Notes under the pieces: model-generated
The model's input: only the letters and a program-made list of their open reading frames with translations
Told to the model about the DNA's origin: nothing
The model's database searches: none
Made by a program: the position numbers and the translations under genes
Shown: positions 31,800 to 43,861 of the stretch, piece by piece
Layout: each line of letters opens with the position of its first letter
Position numbering within the stretch: the stretch's first letter is position 1
Source of the DNA: Mallotus nudiflorus
Lineage: Eukaryota > Streptophyta > Magnoliopsida > Malpighiales > Euphorbiaceae
Assembly: GCA_947683625.1 (NCBI GenBank)
Contig: CANTUR010000049.1
Span: forward strand, 7,976,501 to 8,040,500
Direction: 5' to 3'
DNA: 64,000 nucleotides

Positions 31800-33599
31800 T
31801 TGAACGGTCAAATCCTTAAGGATAGTGCTACTAGAAGCCACACCACTGGCATGAGTAGTCACCTCAGTGTTGATTGTGCCTTCATCATCCTCAAAGTGGG
31901 ATGCAGATCTCCTCCAGCATCACTATAGATAAGCTCTTACAAACCATGTCAATTATAGTTTATTACTAATAAAGTTTGTTATATGCTTGCACTAAAAATA
32001 TAATAAAAGCTTACCAAATTAGAAGAAGCAACTCTTGATGACCCACATGATGTCCTAGCCCTCAAACCTAAGGGATCAATACATCAGTATAAGGCAAACC
32101 CTTACTCTCAAAAAAGCCCTTAAAGGGAAATCCCATCATAACAATAACAAGATCATTACCGTAAAGCTCATTACCCCATAACATGTCCTTAGGGGGAGGG
32201 ACGACAACTATCCTCATGTATAGGCATCCCACCAATGATGGACTCACTCACCCAAATACCATACCCTACAAATAAGGCCAGAAAGTAACACTCATTTCTT
32301 TATCAACTGCCATACAACCACCATCTTTGCTGTCCAGTGAGATCTCGCCACCCACCAGTGAAGAAAGATTTGTTCAAAGGGCAACGATAAAAAAATGATC
32401 CAAAGAAAGGAACAACCAGCACAACAGAAATCAGATATACTTAATCAAGGGATAGCCTCCTCATGTGGTCTCAGTCTACCATACAATCCTTGATCAAATA
32501 TGTAGTCTTCCTGATCTAGCAAGAATAATGAGGGAAGCCACCCTCCTACAAATGCTCGATGGATGGATGGGGGAGAATCGCGAATTCATATGCTAAAGTA
32601 TTGTATATAAAGCCATCTAAATAAGATAAGATGGATAATGGTGATATCCATATGTTTGAATTGGTTAGACTTAACTAGGCTATCAAAAGGGTTTTGGACC
32701 TATGGCATTCGATAGGATATGAAGGTATATATGATATCCTATAATTATCCAAGAATTACATAAGATGTAATTGGTAAAGTGTTACCTACCTAAATAGCTA
32801 CAGAGAAAAGCTCAAACCCGTGATAGTAGGAAAGTCCAGTGAGGTAATAGTCATTTCCCCGATAGGTAGATGGAAAGTATGCATTGTGTCCATCCACTGC
32901 TCTATCAATGCATACATAGTAATCTAACTCGACACATATGAGTCATAAGATAGTGCAGTAATCACTCCATCGAAGCTCTTCCCAGCAACCATCTATTTCA
33001 TGCACATCGGGAGACCTAATAGTACATACTGACCCTGTTGAAACTACCAGGCAGCACAATGACATACCTATGGGGCTATAAAGAATAGGTACGCTATCAA
33101 ACATTTGCACAACTAATAAATACTAACACATCTCTCTCTATCACTTAACAAAATCAAAACATCAATAAAGGTCGAAAAGGAAAGCATCATGGCAAGTAGA
33201 CAATCATGAAGAGAAAGTAAAACAAGAGCTATCAGCCACTAACATTTACATTAAAGCTAGATAAACAATTACAGTAAGAACTACAAAGCTACAGCTACGA
33301 AAACCTCATACAATAATATAAATAACAAAAATGATTGATGAACAAGCTTTAGAAAATAAAGGCGAAGAGGGACCTACCTCACGAAGATGACGCACCCAAG
33401 AATAAGTCTCTGAGCAATGAATAATAGGGATCAAATCTCCTCAAGAAAGCCTAGATGGCTAAAAACTCTGAGCACCAGATGTGCTAGTCCCAACTACGAA
33501 CATCCCAGCTCTAGCAGCCTCCACAAAGTCACCATCAAGATCAATATCAACATCAATAAAAATGTCCTTAAGACCCTTAGGAATGTTGGGAAACCCCAT
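31800..33599 (-). pseudogene. Antisense plant-mobile-domain (PMD) gene, copy 2
   Basis: Same layout as the copy at 1650-3849. It starts at ATG 33599 (MGFPNIPKGLKDIF). Exon 1 ends near 33378 at a donor-like GAGGTAGGTCC. An acceptor-like CATAG near 33070 opens the next exon: YALIEQWMDTMHTFHLPIGE, then MTITSLDFPTITGLSF (to about 32805). The HTFHLPIGEMTIT block is better preserved than in copy 1 and is close to the PMD of MAIN-like proteins. The middle of the domain (matching 2560-2990 in copy 1) is missing and about 200 bp of other DNA stands in its place. The next exon (FAILPHPSIEHL near 32570) and the 3' part down to 31800 are again recognisable. There are several stops. It lies inside a plus-strand Tat element. 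Confidence 0.75.
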
Positions 33600-33733
33600 T
33601 TCATGTAAAAGAAAATGGAAATACATAACCAAAAATAGAGTAGAAAGCAGTCAAAACACGAAAAGGGTTAAGAAAAGTCAGAAAATACTCAAAAAAGTCC
33701 AAATAAAGCCTTATAAGACCTTTGAAATGGCCA

Positions 33734-33850
33734 CTTAAATAAGCACAAAGGGGGATAAGTGCGTGACCATGTGCTAGGTGTGTGACCATGTGCACAAGCG
33801 CGTGATCATATGCTCCTTATATGTAGTCACATGCAATTCCCCCTTCCATG
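33734..33850 (-). promoter_or_regulatory. Putative promoter of the antisense PMD gene, copy 2
   Basis: The minus strand has TTATTTAAG (33734-33742) about 140 bp upstream of the ATG, at the same place as the TATATA palindrome of copy 1. Beyond it is a CATG-rich array: GCGTGACCATGTGC, GTGTGACCATGTGCAC, GCGCGTGATCATATGC and GTCACATGC. The array type is shared with the family-A LTR promoter. Confidence 0.45.
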
Positions 33851-34139
33851 CGCTCTTCTATGGTTTATGTACACTTTGAGACTTTGCACTCACTTTTATA
33901 GTCTTAAACTTCCATTTAAGCATAAGATATGCACCAAAGTCACATAAAAGTACACTTTTGAGGTCTACATCTATCTAAAAACACTGCCCGTGCACCACTT
34001 TCTTTAGGAAACTCAACATCCTATAAAAAAAAGAAGAGCAAGGAAAATTCATTATAAGGATATCTTACTCCAAATCATTAAAATAACATCCTCAACATAA
34101 CAAATCACTGCATTATCACTACATTACTACTACACCACT

Positions 34140-34530
34140 ACTGCTACATAATCACCATCTCATTCATTGCTTAAAAGCATTCGCAATGCTTAAAAGCTCT
34201 TGTTCATTGCTTAGAAGCACTCACATTTCTTAGAAAGCATCCTTACATTAATTAGAAGCATTCAGATTACTTAGAAGCATTCAAATTAATTAGAATAATT
34301 CATACTCATTGCTTATAAGCATTCACAATTGCTTAGAAGCACTCACATTGCTAAGGAGCGCTTGTTCATTGCTTAGAAGAACTTTTTCATTGCTTATAAG
34401 CATTCTCACATCTCATTCATTGCTTTGAAGCATTTTCAATACTCTCATTTAGAAGCACTCACACTCATTGCTTAAGAGCATCCACACTGCTTAGGAGTAT
34501 TCTCATTTGCTTAGTAGTATCCTTATTCGT
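34140..34530 (+). repeat. About 20-bp repeats (CATTGCTTAGAAGCATTCA)
   Basis: Many imperfect copies of CATTGCTTAGAAGCACTCA follow each other without strict period. Copy 1 of the element shows only a few related words (4385-4500), so this array expanded in this copy or shrank in the other. Confidence 0.8.
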
Positions 34531-34534
34531 ATAA

Positions 34535-34910
34535 CGCCTAAGAAGGTTATAGTCGTATGTTCATTTGCATGACACCTAATAATGTTATAGTTTTATGTTC
34601 ATTCGTGTGACACCTAAGAAGGTTATAGTCGCATACTCATTCATGTGACACCTAAAAAGGTTATAGTTGCATGTTCATTTGCGTGACACCTAAGAAGGTT
34701 ATAGTCGTATTCGCATTTTTCTTAGTAGTATTTTCATTTTCGTGAAATCTAAGAAGGTTATAGTCGTATTCACATTTTTTTAGTAGCATCCTCATTTACG
34801 TGACGCCTAGAAGGTTATATTTGCATCCACATTTTGCTTAACAACATCCTTATTTGTGTGACACTTAGAAAGGTTATAGTCGCATCCGTATTCTACACTT
34901 TGCTTTAATC
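34535..34910 (+). repeat. About 41- and 59-bp tandem array in Tat 3' region, copy 2
   Basis: Units share TGACACCTAAGAAGGTTATAGTCG with the array at 4380-5085. Here the first units are the short type (about 41 bp) and later ones contain the CTTAGTAG half (about 59 bp). In copy 1 the order is reversed. Confidence 0.85.
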
Positions 34911-35124
34911 ACAAGCTTGCATATGTCCCATATACCATCCTATGTGACGACTAAGTCATAGAATAATAGCAATAGAAAAAATAAAACAATAGCAATCAAA
35001 TCTTGACAAGACATCTAAAGACAACCCACAAGTAAGTACCTCTCTCCCTACTAAAACATTTTTTGCATCTTTGCATTTTGCTTCACATGTATTGACACTA
35101 GCGCTATGTGGCTATGCAACACAC

Positions 35125-35139
35125 GGGAGAAAGGGGAAA
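35125..35139 (+). other. Polypurine tract, family-A element 2
   Basis: GGGAGAAAGGGGAAA directly before the LTR start at 35141. Confidence 0.8.
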
Positions 35140-35140
35140 T

Positions 35141-36950
35141 TGTCATACCTCAAATTTGACTGTCCCCAAAAAGGTTCGATGATGAAATAAATCCTCGAGA
35201 TGACTAGAGTCTGCTAATTCGTAACACCTCTGAAGTGTGCAACCTTAAAACACTCAACCGACCCTAACAATGAGTAAAATTGACTACTAGGTCATTAATT
35301 TATGCTCTGACCTTACAAAGTATGAATTATCAAAACAATAAGAGGTTTATTTCAAGAAAACTCCTTTTAAAATACTTAGCTTGTCAGGCTGGTGCATGTT
35401 TTGTTAGACCAAGACCTAGCTTCGTGAAAAAATAAAAATTGATTTTGACAAAACAGACTTTGAAAACATGTTTGGAGGGCTCTGAAACCTCCAAAAATGG
35501 TCCCATAATGGTCCAACATAACCCGGGTATCAACGTGTATCGCTTATAAGTGCATGTAACACCCTTAGGTGTCATGTACTAAAATCAAGGAAAAATTAGG
35601 CAAAACAGACTCTAGAAACATGTCTAGAAGGCCCAAAAACCCTAGAAACCAACCTCATAATAGCACACATAGAAATCAGGAAGAGCACGTAGAGCGTCGA
35701 AGTGCGCATGAAAAAGTGCACACAGTGCATGGTCACACACACTTAGAGTGGCCACTCGCAAAAATCCCCTAACATGCGCATGATCACACCTACAGAACCC
35801 CATTCTACACATTTTTTTCCTATAAATAAACCCCTCTTCACCCCATTTTGGAGGGTGGAAGAAAATAAAGACACATATACACTTAAAAGTCAGTCTGATC
35901 AAAGGCACGGGAAACCCTTTCCCATATAGTTTTTGCTCTCCCACAACCTTTCCTTTAGGTTATTAGATCCCTTTTTCCACTAAACCTAGCCTCATCTTTG
36001 TTAAAGAACACTTCAAAGGTATACAGTTTACCATCATTCTACTGTCATTTTGAACCTCTTGACAAGGAAAGTTTGATAATCTCTCAAAGCTAGAGCTTCA
36101 AAGTTCACACAAGCTGAGTCAAGTTTGAGGACCACACAATCATTTTAGCATTACTGCATTGCATTTTATTTTTCTATCACTAGCATTTGGGAATACTATT
36201 GTGCTTGTGTGATGAGACTAGCAATCTTGCATGCTACGTGAATAATACATACATTATTATGCTTATTTTACATCATCACTCTGCATCCTCTATTTTTGAA
36301 ATCATGAAATCTCATTATAAATAACAATAATATGAAAGGTTCCTGCTCCGAAATAGAGTCATCATACTCTTAATCTAGTGATGACTTTATGCATCCTTTA
36401 TATTATCATCATTCATCATCATAGTATAAATAATCACTACAAGCATGGTCATCTTATCATTCATCAAATAATATGTGTAAATGATTGTGTTATCCTTGCA
36501 GGGCAGTCATATTAGATTTAATTTTTTCCAATCTTTTTCTTTTCATATGTATTTTATTAGGAAAGCAATATAATAAAATTCATAGCTTTATTATCCTATA
36601 TTTTATAATGTACTATATGAATGCTATATAAACTATCATCACCAAAACTAGGGTGTTATGATAGCTATACATCAAATATCATATAAAAAGAAATAGTTAA
36701 AAAGTATATGCAATCTCCCAAACCTAAAAATCTTTGCTAGGGATAATACTCACTGAGTGACCTAATGTTGTCCCTTTCTTTTCTCGATTTTCTAAAAATC
36801 AGGTGGCAACTCCATAAAATCAAAAGCGTCTAGTCCCCCCAAGACCAATCACTTATCCCTATTTAATAAAGTTTCCATGTCCCTCATAAATGGAAACACC
36901 AATAAAAATAAAAAAAGGAATGTCAAATCCAATCTTGCAGGTCGCTCATA
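35141..36950 (+). mobile_element. Family-A Tat LTR, copy 2 (3' LTR)
   Basis: Begins TGTCATACCTCAAATTTGAC after a clear polypurine tract. The end is placed at GGTCGCTCATA (36940-36950) by analogy with GGTTGCTCACA at the end of copy 3. It has a TATA box CTATAAATAA (35821-35828), preceded by GTGCGCATG, GTGCATGGTCACAC and ATGCGCATGATCACACC. The near-end block holds GGTGGCAACTCC (about 36801). Directly after 36950 the other strand reads as chromovirus reverse transcriptase (SSPWG), so the element interrupts that gene. The length is 1810 bp. Confidence 0.82.
35660..35828 (+). promoter_or_regulatory. LTR promoter, family A copy 2
   Basis: TATAAATA at 35821-35828 with an upstream run of GCGCATG, GTGCAC, GCATGGTCAC and GCGCATGATCAC words (35715-35790). 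Confidence 0.6.
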
Positions 36951-37260
36951 ACCCCAAGGAGATGAACTAGGTCTGTTAAAACCATTATCAAATATTCTTG
37001 CAACTGCTCCTTAGGCTCCTTCAATTTTATTGGTGCCATTCTATAAGGAAGCATTGAGATAGGATTTGTACCTGGTACAACATCTATACAAAACTCTATC
37101 TCTCTATCTAGTGGTAATCTTAGTAATTCTTTAGGGAACACATAAGGAAACTCACACACCATATGCACCTTTTTAACTGCTCCTGTATCCACCTTCGTGT
37201 CTCTAAGCATAGCTAAATAGCCTTTACATCCTCTTTTAAGCATCTTTTCTAGTTGTGATA
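36951..37260 (-). pseudogene. Chromovirus-type Ty3/gypsy reverse transcriptase, N-terminal part
   Basis: The minus strand reads RGCKGYLAMLRDT (about 37240), EFPYVFPKELLRLPLDREI (about 37170-37113), VVPGTNPISMLPYRMAP (about 37085-37035) and, after a frameshift, NGFNRPSSSPWG (about 36990-36951). This is the spacer between protease and reverse transcriptase and the first block of the latter, in wording typical of Tekay/Del-type chromoviruses. It stops at SPWG, in mid-domain, where the family-A Tat LTR begins. The remainder should lie beyond the other end of that Tat element but is not in the window. Confidence 0.85.
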
Positions 37261-37382
37261 GCAGAAATAAGATTATAAGGCATTGAACACTTATAGTCTC
37301 TGAACTAAAAACTCTTCATCACTAGGGATTCTAAAAGTCACCTCTTTCATCGATAATCTAGATTAGCATAATGTTAGGCTAA

Positions 37383-37690
37383 CTAGTCCATTCCCAGGAT
37401 CACATCAAAATCGATTACATCCAATAATACTAAGTTTGCAAGCAACTCTCTACCTTCCACCAACATAGGACAAAAGGGAATGAAAATGTCTGTCTTTAAC
37501 TCATCACTAAGGGCAATCACTACAGACAAGGGAAATAATAATTTGGATGGTTTCCACTCCATTCTTAAAGCAAAGACAGGCAAAACAAAAGAGTTCAATG
37601 CACTAGGATAAAAAAAACTCCAGCCTCAAAAGAACACATTGAGAGTGTACCTGTTATCACTACATTGGATGCTTGAGCATCTTGAGGAGT
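37383..37690 (-). pseudogene. Chromovirus retropepsin (protease) remnant
   Basis: An aspartic protease that processes the polyprotein. Readable: TPQDAQASNVVITG (about 37690-37650), then an altered active-site region where the family has a DTGATHSF-like motif, and PLSVVIALSDELKTD, LLANLVLLDVIDFDVILGMD (about 37440-37383). The VxDFDVILGMD end block is diagnostic. I cannot see a clear catalytic D-S/T-G, so it is probably inactive. It sits between gag and RT in the usual order. Confidence 0.8.
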
Positions 37691-37699
37691 CAGAGTGAA

Positions 37700-39115
37700 C
37701 ACCCTAGCCTGTCCATAGCCAACCTACTGGAAACTAAAAGGCTATATGAATTCTCTACTACTTAGTCTACCTCATGTCTACCTCCTGAACCTTAATCTTA
37801 CTAGCCCATACACTAAGTCGGCCTTTACTGAGGGTACATAGGTGCCTGGCAAGGTTGATGTACTAACTGAAAGGGTTGAGCAACTAAAGACAAAGATCCC
37901 TAGGTATAAGAAGACTAATACCCTATGTTAGGACAAGCTCTAGCAAGATGTCCAATCAACCCACACTTGAAGTAGGTTGAATTCAATAAATGACATGACC
38001 CTTGATGTACTCAGCCATAAGTAGTGCATGCACTAGGCCCTAAGCCTATAATACCATACCCAAAGCTCTAATTGCTACTACCACTACTAGCTCCAGGTCT
38101 AAACCTCAGAGGTCCACTACTCTGTCTGCCACTTAAATGCACCTGATTACCTCGATGGCCCTACTATGAAGTACCCACAATCTGAATACTGACACTACCC
38201 ATCTAAAACACAAGCTGCTAAATCCCTTGCATCATAACTACTCCATTATTGCTACTTGCCTAAGGGTCAGAAATGGCACCATGCATAATATGGCATTTCT
38301 CTAGGTAATGAGCCTCCTTAATAACATTGTCCAACCTCCAATCTTTAGTCTAAATTTTAATATAGGTTGTACCTAAACTGGTCTTAAATAACTGTACTAC
38401 TCTTATGTCATCCTACATCACGTCTAGTGCATGATGACCCATCTGAGGAACTCATAAGTGTACTCTGCAATTAATTAATCACTTTTACTTACATCAGTAG
38501 CTACCTTCTTTAGTAATCCCTCATTGATGCTGGGCATAAGTACCTCAGATACTACTCCTTAAATTCCAACTAAGTCATCATAGTTATAAGTGGCTAGATG
38601 GACTGCATGAACCATTCTTAAGTTGTGGCTTGAACAGATAGCTCTACAACCATAATCTGTTGGTAGTTTGTGTAGCCTGTCTAAGTTTTGGCCTTAATAA
38701 TGTTAAGAAAATCAAATGCATCTCCTGTGCCGTCAAAAGAAACTCTCCCCACTTTGGAATACAATAATGTTGCATTTGCATCAGACATCCCCTGATTCCT
38801 TTACTATAATATCTATTGAACTAAGGACATGGCTTGATTCAGAGCTACCAAGCCTTGGTTGATGCCTGCCATTCTAGCTATAAAAGTTATAGGATCAACC
38901 TCAGGAACTCCTTATCCTACATGCTACTATTGTTCTTGCATCTGAGTTGCTTTTGCTCTTAGTCTAACCCTACCCTTACCCCTTCCTCTATGCTGAGGAG
39001 TAAGGGGAGGAACTTCATCCTGTACAAAGTGCTCATCCTTAAAATACACTGCTTCTACAGCACAAGCATTCCATGCTCTCCTTCTCGTTCTGAAAGGACA
39101 AAAATAAATGAAAAT
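37700..39115 (-). pseudogene. Chromovirus gag remnant with zinc knuckle
   Basis: Minus-strand gag. Near the start it reads RTRRRAWNACAVEAVYFKD (about 39090-39035), then DPITFIARMAGINQGLVALN (about 38905), FDGTGDAFDFLNIIKAKT (about 38740-38690) and LEFKE...LCPASMRD. Toward the end is a zinc-knuckle-like FKCGLIGHLARACP (about 37985-37944), the RNA-binding CCHC motif, with its spacing intact. Many stops, mostly TAG or TAA. Confidence 0.75.
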
Positions 39116-39250
39116 TTAAAACATAATAAGGAATAGACATAATGCGAAATTCTAGAAATAAGGACAACAATCGACATTATTAACCTAATTACCACAGTAG
39201 TTCAAAAATTGACATATCTCAAACACTATTAAGGATGAAAATAAAACATA

Positions 39251-39264
39251 GGCTTTGATACCCA
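39251..39264 (-). other. Primer-binding site of the chromovirus
   Basis: Minus strand TGGGTATCAAAGCC, close to the initiator-tRNA site TGGTATCAGAGCC. It lies just inside the LTR end and ahead of gag. Confidence 0.75.
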
Positions 39265-39678
39265 CTTTTTCATGACCCAAACCGAAAGGTACGTGGCTGG
39301 CACTAGGGAATGGGAATACATAAAGTAACTGAAACCCATAGTAAGCCTTAAAAAAATTTTTGCAAAATAAAAATAATACACTTAATAATAAAATCATAAT
39401 AAATGCACAATACCAAATACATAAAATAATATTCTTCAAATAAAATATCTTAAGTTAGATTAAATTAGAATACAAATAATACAATTTCTTTAATTAACTA
39501 TTGCAGTATCTAGAATTTAGTTATACAATACATATTTCAATTCAATACACATAATGCAACCAGTGAAGAACGAACCTGGCATTGATGGAGAACACTAGAG
39601 AGTGGACTGAGCTGTAACCATTCACTCTTGCCTAAGAGTTCACACTTGCATTTCATATTTTACACATATACTGAGTTT

Positions 39679-39732
39679 TTACCCGTGCGCACATGGTCCT
39701 AGTGGGTTACCCGTGCGCACATGGTCCTAGTG
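39679..39732. repeat. 28-bp tandem duplication in chromovirus LTR
   Basis: TTACCCGTGCGCACATGGTC... at 39679-39706, repeated at 39707-39732 without mismatch in the 26 bp shared. Confidence 0.95.
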
Positions 39733-41590
39733 ACACCCACTAGGTAGCATATTCTACCATTATCTCTAAATCAATCTGAATTATAAATAATAAAATAAAA
39801 TAAATAAATCATTAAGTAATAAATAATTAAATGATTAAATAATAATTAAATAAAACCTAACAAAATAATTTTCCTTTAAGCATGCTTTTAATTATTATTT
39901 ATAAATGTAGAAGAACTAATCATACATATGACAATATAAATATATTCACAAATCAATCATATAATCATTTCTTTATTATTTTTCATTACTTGAAAACATA
40001 ATGAAAACATGCACAACACACATTTCATAAAATTAACTCATAGGATGAGCATGTTGGGCGATGCATTCTCTGCTGCCCTGATGTTACAACTCGAGTCTCA
40101 GAGTTCTATAAAATAAATAATATTTATTTAAAATATACTTGAAAATAAAATAAATAAATTCATGAAAATTCTCAAAATTATGAAAAATATAGGATCGATT
40201 AAACTGACTCGACCAAAGACACAACTCAACTAAAACTAGAAATTCAACACAGGCTGATGTCATGTTTTATGAGAAATCTATCAAAAATTTGATAGAGTCT
40301 CCTATGTAAAAAGGATATCTCTCTACTAAAAGTATAGTCGTTCCTACACGAAAACACACTTCGAATATTCCAACAATCACCAAATCTTGGGTTGGGCCGT
40401 AGAACTACATTAAATGCCTAACCGAGAGCCACAATTCATAATAAAAAAAATAAAATAATTTTCTTTAAAATAAAAAAATCATAAAATCTCATTTAAATAC
40501 CACAAATTAATTTATTTACGTAATGAAACATAAAACATATTTATTTTCCAATAAATAGTAAAATTCTATTTTATACTTAAATTTTCATCAATAAACATAA
40601 TTCAAATCTTACAATTAAATTAACATTAATTGCAAATAACTATTTAAATTACTTAAATATATCACAAAATTAACAAATAACTGATTTCAGCTTAAAAACA
40701 ATAGTTAAGTTTGTTATTTTTATTATTTTTTAAAAATTAATATAAATTAGTTAAAAATAGGAAATAAATTATAAAAATTATTTTAATACTATTATTATTC
40801 AAAATATCTTTAAAACATAATAGTTAATAATAATTTATTTAAAATAATAAAAATTACAAATCTATAATTGCTTTTCCAAAAATTTAATTTTGGCATAAGC
40901 ATTCAAAAATATAAAATAAAAATTTGGTACATAATTTCGATAAAATTCTTTAACAAAGATTAATCTACATAATTTATAGAATTTAATAAAAATATAAAAA
41001 TTACTCAAACTCAGGATTGCATGAATAGTAATAAAGACAAAAAAATTTGAATTTTCAAAATAATTTCAAAAAATTAAAAAAAATATATACATAGATAGAT
41101 TTCAAGCTCAACAACAATTTATCTAACCACAATCAACTCTAATTCTAACTCATTCAACACAAAATTAAGAAAAAACCTAAAAATGAATATACCTCCAATT
41201 AAGGTTGGTCCGGTTAAAGATTGAAGCAATTAACCTAGGGGAATCGAAGCCCAAGCCAAGACAAGCCTAAAGAAACCGTTGGCACATCCATAGGTGGCCG
41301 AAGCCGATGACGGTAGCTCCTAGAAGTTTTGGCAGTGAAGGAGAATAAAGGAGGTGGAGGTGTAGCAGATACTGGAAAGGGAGGGTCTACTGGTGCTAGC
41401 AGCGTCAGCTGTGGTGGTGGTGCTGAGGAAGTGGGCAGCACATGTCTTATTCGTGCAGAGGGAAGAAGAAGAATAAAAAGAAAAAGAAAAAGGAGAAAAT
41501 AAGGAAAAAGAAAAAGAAGAAAAAACATTTTTTTCAAGTACAAAAAGTGCACATATATGTATATTATATTAAAAGTATCCATTCCAATAA

Positions 41591-41608
41591 TTACACACAC
41601 ACACACAC

Positions 41609-41664
<56 letters not shown>
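41591..41664. repeat. Compound AC / AT / AC microsatellite
   Basis: (AC)n at 41593-41608, (AT)n at 41612-41642, (AC)n at 41643-41664. Confidence 0.95.
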
Positions 41665-41799
41665 TCTTAAAATTTAAATTACAATTTTATTAACATTATA
41701 ATTTTAACACCAATTTAATAAAGTTAATTAAATTTAATAATCCCTATTTAATATTAATAAAATAAAATTCACATTTAAATTCCTAATTAGTTTGTATGT

Positions 41800-43280
41800 T
41801 TTATATATGTTTTTAGGTTCAATTGATGTATGGGAAGGACTTTGGACTTATTAGAATGAAGCATGAAGCTTGAGAAGTAAAAGGAAGTTCAATTATTACT
41901 AGCATGAGTCATTACAATGGGGATGAGTCATGACAGAGGCAAGTCGTGCCAAGTCACAGCCATGTCACGAGTCATCCTAGTGATGTCTCTCACCAAAGGG
42001 TTGCAACCTTCCAACTTTGAGCAGTTTTCATATTTTGGCCATAAGTTCCTCTACAGACATCAAAATGAGGTGATTTAAGTTGTTATAGAAAGATAACTCA
42101 GAGATATAGAATTTGTATGAAGGGATATTCTTAAGATAAGGTCATCTAGAAGGACAAAAATTCCTTGGAAGTTACTATATTTACATAGAGTTATGACCCT
42201 TCATTTAAAAGGGTACCTTTATAATTGTAACTCCTTTTAACCACCTATAGGGTCTATATATAGATCAATTGTGATTTGAGATAGAGGATGATGATTCCAA
42301 ATATATAACTTCATTAGAGCAATTATTGCTTAGACTTAGTGTTTTAAAGATCAAGTAGAAGGAGATCAAGTAAGAAGCAAGAAGAGAAGATTGTTCTACA
42401 TCAAGCAAGTGTTGGAAGATTTAGTAAAAAGGGTTTTATTAATTCTCTTTCTTCTTTTCTTATTGTTCTCTAACTATGTTTCTTGGCTAATTCTTGTTTG
42501 AGAAGTAATGATGAATTAAATAAGAACTACATTTTCTATCTTATTTTGTTTATAATTTAATTTCAATTAGTGCTTAATTAAGTTATTTATGATTGATCAC
42601 CATATGTAACTTGTTTTAATCAAAATTACTTAAAATGAGAGTTTGAGTAATTTGGTGGACATACAATTAAAATTACTTAAGAATTGGATTTACTTGGAGA
42701 CAAGGAATTCATTTTAAAGGAAAAGAATTAGTATAATTACTTTATGATTTTTGTCTATCTCTACAAAGATATGAGAGTGATTGTAAACTCTAAATAGAAT
42801 CATCCTTGATCGACAATGAGAGTTGCTTTTAAGGATTTATTGGTATAATATGATTTATGATTTTATCTTATCTTTGCAATACAATGATAGGGCTTATAGA
42901 CTCTAAGCAGAAATACTTCTAATTGATAACGAGAGTTACCTTTAGAGACTCTAACTTTAAATTGACAATGAGAATTGCTTTTAAAGATTATGCACACTAA
43001 TTTCCATTCAATATGTTTTATGATAATCTTTTATAAGTTATTATTTACATTCAGAATTGTGCTTCTCTTATATATATTTACATTTTATTTCTGTTTAGTA
43101 TTATAGTAAATTAGTAGTAATTAAATTCTTTAATTTATTTTGATTTAGTTTTGCCTATCCATCTAAGTAACTATCTAGTCACTATAGAATTGCCCAAAAA
43201 TTCTCGAGTGTTCAACACCCTACTTACTCTATACTAAGTCTTAGAGACTAGGGTTATACAATTCTACCTGCTTCAAAGAA
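41800..43280 (+). mobile_element. LTR-like insertion of unknown family
   Basis: It interrupts the Tat gag at 43280. A TATA-like GTCTATATATAGATC (about 42250) in mid-segment and repeated AGACTCTAA...GAGAGTTGCTTTTAAGGATT phrases (42790-42985) fit an LTR, but I see no second copy, no clear ends and no coding sequence. It may belong to the same unit as the chromovirus LTR on its left. Confidence 0.3.
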
Positions 43281-43861
43281 CCATGCCCTCAATCCTTCCT
43301 CTAATTATGGAAAGAAGAATAAAATAATATGAGATTCTGTAAGCTTTGTAGTAGCCATAAAGGTAGCATATTGCCTTAGATGGACCCTTGGATTCCCTGT
43401 TCCATCGAACTTAGTAAAGTTTAGTAGTTTAAAATCATCTGAAAGTGGCTTATCTTTAAATAGTGCCAAGTTAGTAAAGCTTTTAGTGCCATGAGTTCCC
43501 TTTTCCTTGAAGGCGAATTCCAATTGAGCCATTCTGTTAGCCAATAATTTAACCTCCCCTGTCGATTTAGGCTTGGTCATGTCAGTAATTTTTGCAGCTT
43601 TTGGTGCATTTATGAGATCTTAGTAGTAGTCATTGCCATCATCATCTTCAACTAGAGTACGGGGAATTCCCTTTGCCTTATCTACCCTTGGGTGAACAAA
43701 TGTGGAAGCTTCATTTCTGGTTTGTTATTCCTATCTCGAGCAATTTTGGCTTTGATTTGGGCTTGGAAGATTTTGGCTATGATACCATTAGGGAGCAGTT
43801 TTTGGATCCCTTCTCTTAGCCTGTCTTTGAATTACTGGCAAGTATTTTCTTGGTCACTCAT
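43280..43861 (-). pseudogene. Family-A Tat gag, 5' part
   Basis: Starts at ATG 43861 (MSDQENTCQ), meets a TAA, then continues FKDRLREGIQKLLPNGIIAK (about 43831-43772). After a damaged stretch an open frame from 43580 reads MTKPKSTGEVKLLANRMAQL, then SDDFKLLNFTKFDGTGNP and RVHLRQYATFMATTKLTESH (to about 43320). The K-F-D-G-T-G-x-P core is the Tat gag signature. It breaks off at about 43280, where unrelated DNA begins. The start choice is supported by its distance (about 1.35 kb) from the primer site, a usual leader length for this lineage. Confidence 0.82.

Larger units (their letters stand above)
39268..41720 (-). mobile_element. Chromovirus 5' LTR (outer boundary unresolved)
   Basis: The inner end is set by the primer site: CCTTTCGGTTTGGGTCATGA on the minus strand. 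The LTR body includes the 28-bp duplication at 39679, TTTATAGAACTCTGAGACTC (about 40100) as a possible start region, and a leader-like segment with GCCCAAGCCAAGACAAGCC on the plus strand (41250). The outer end is lost in microsatellite DNA around 41590-41664. No second LTR is in the window, so the right boundary is a guess. Confidence 0.5.

Noticed and set aside
41235..41660. 141-codon minus-strand ORF with proline-rich middle
   Set aside because: It starts in a microsatellite and overlaps the leader-like part of the chromovirus LTR; low complexity and no family pattern.
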